From DATBLE01 sp050258035 (GTDB lineage: Bacteria; Actinomycetota; Thermoleophilia; Gaiellales; Gaiellaceae): 20,937 nucleotides of DNA. A program made the translations under genes and the position numbers. Every line of letters starts with the position of its first letter. Position 1 is the first letter of the stretch. The stretch is from the NCBI GenBank assembly GCA_050258035.1, contig JBLMYA010000110.1, positions 1 to 20,937 of the forward strand, written 5' to 3'. The notes beneath the pieces were generated by a model. That model saw only the letters and a program-made list of their open reading frames with translations. It was not told the origin of the DNA and did not search any database. Below are positions 20,502 to 20,937 of the stretch, piece by piece.

Positions 20502-20937
20502 GCGACCACCTCCTCGGCGTTCCGGTCGGGCGGGAAGACCGGGTAGAAGACCTTGGCGACGCTGCCGGCCTCGCAGACGAGGGTGACCCGCCGGTACAGC
20601 GTCGCGCCTTCGAACTCGAACGTCGGCAGGCCGAGCGCGTCGCGGAGGCGAAGCTCGGGGTCTGCGATCACGGGATAGAGGATCCCGAGCCGCTCCGAGA
20701 GCTCGATCTGCTCCTCGAGCGTCTGTGCCGAGAGCCCGGCCACCCGCGCGCCGCGCTCTCGCAGCTCGTCGGCGTGGTCGCGGAACCCGCACGACTGCGG
20801 CGTGCAGCCGCGGGCGCCGGGGACCGCGTCCCAGCCCTCGGGCACCGGCCGGTCCGGACGGCCCGTGCGCGGATAGACGTAGAGCACGGCACGATCCGCG
20901 GCGAATGCGGCCTGGTCGACCGGGCCGACCGACGACT
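20486..20937 (-). CDS. Peroxiredoxin-like protein, 5' end outside the window
   Basis: About 150 codons of a thioredoxin-fold protein. The peroxidatic motif is GARGCTPQSCGFRDH, with Cys-Thr-Pro-x-x-Cys as in BCP/PrxQ-type peroxiredoxins, where the two cysteines can form an intramolecular disulfide. VLYVYPRTGRP precedes it and GLPTFEFEGATLYRRVTLV follows. The reading frame continues upstream of the GTG at 20887 (PVDQAAFAADRAVLYVYP) to the window edge, so that GTG is internal and the true start is beyond 20937. The role is thiol-dependent reduction of peroxides. It is followed by the FAH gene with a 16-nt overlap, so the two are likely co-translated. Confidence 0.87.
   Translation of the reverse strand, partial: SSVGPVDQAAFAADRAVLYVYPRTGRPDRPVPEGWDAVPGARGCTPQSCGFRDHADELRERGARVAGLSAQTLEEQIELSERLGILYPVIADPELRLRDALGLPTFEFEGATLYRRVTLVCEAGSVAKVFYPVFPPDRNAEEVVAWLVS
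20508..20514 (-). promoter_or_regulatory. Shine-Dalgarno deciding the FAH-family start
   Basis: AGGAGGT on the minus strand, 6 nt before GTG 20501, lies inside the peroxiredoxin coding sequence and supports the longer of the two possible FAH starts. Confidence 0.7.

Noticed and set aside
20885..20887. GTG 20887 as the peroxiredoxin start
   Set aside because: The same frame continues with fold-compatible residues to the window edge, so the start is outside.
1..20937. CRISPR arrays, tRNA/rRNA genes, insertion sequences, toxin-antitoxin or defence modules
   Set aside because: No regularly spaced repeats, tRNA-like cloverleafs, transposase motifs or defence domains were seen on either strand.

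Overview
The window is a high-GC (roughly 70%), densely packed bacterial chromosome segment. GTG starts are frequent and most same-strand neighbours overlap by 4 nt. These features, an ABC transporter of the branched-chain amino acid type, two luciferase-like (LLM) flavin/F420-type oxidoreductases and -10-like boxes placed directly before start codons suggest an actinobacterial lineage, possibly Thermoleophilia (Gaiellales/Solirubrobacterales). That placement is inferred from style, not from a marker gene. No rRNA, tRNA, CRISPR array, insertion sequence or phage gene was seen.

Layout. (1) 1-621, minus: a DMT/EamA transporter cut by the window edge. (2) 653-5841, plus: a five-gene overlapping operon with two tandem ketopantoate-reductase-like proteins, an M24 'pita-bread' protein that has lost most metal ligands, an LLM oxidoreductase and an amidinotransferase/DDAH-like protein. 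(3) 5838-10544, minus: a complete ABC importer operon in transcription order binding protein, ATPase (LivG), ATPase (LivF), permease (LivH), permease (LivM). (4) 10704-13446, plus: a 58-codon ORF, a phytoene-desaturase-like FAD oxidoreductase, a VOC/glyoxalase-like protein and a flavin reductase. (5) 13443-14528, minus: a second LLM monooxygenase. (6) 14594-16485, minus: a MarR regulator and an MFS drug-efflux-type transporter. (7) 16518-18822, minus: a second M24 protein with near-canonical ligands and a LeuA/homocitrate-synthase-family protein. (8) 18910-20937, minus: a peroxiredoxin (5' end outside the window), a fumarylacetoacetate-hydrolase-family protein and a metallo-beta-lactamase-fold hydrolase.

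How the genes may work together (inference). The LIV-type importer and the adjacent operon of two dehydrogenases, a creatinase-like M24 protein, an LLM oxidoreductase and a guanidino-enzyme homologue look like an uptake-and-catabolism locus for an amide, guanidino or opine-like compound. The flavin reductase and the second LLM enzyme lie tail to tail and could form a two-component monooxygenase. The MarR-MFS pair is a conventional self-regulated efflux module.

The strongest non-gene signal is regulatory. Six of the eight transcription-unit heads in the window have a TAnnnT box (TAGGTT, TAGCGT, TAGCCT or TAACCT) ending 6-7 nt before the start codon, with no convincing Shine-Dalgarno sequence, as expected for leaderless mRNAs. 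The other two heads, the binding protein and the second LLM gene, have strong Shine-Dalgarno sequences instead. Both tail-to-tail gene junctions share a CTAG tetranucleotide, so each gene's TAG stop overlaps the other's.
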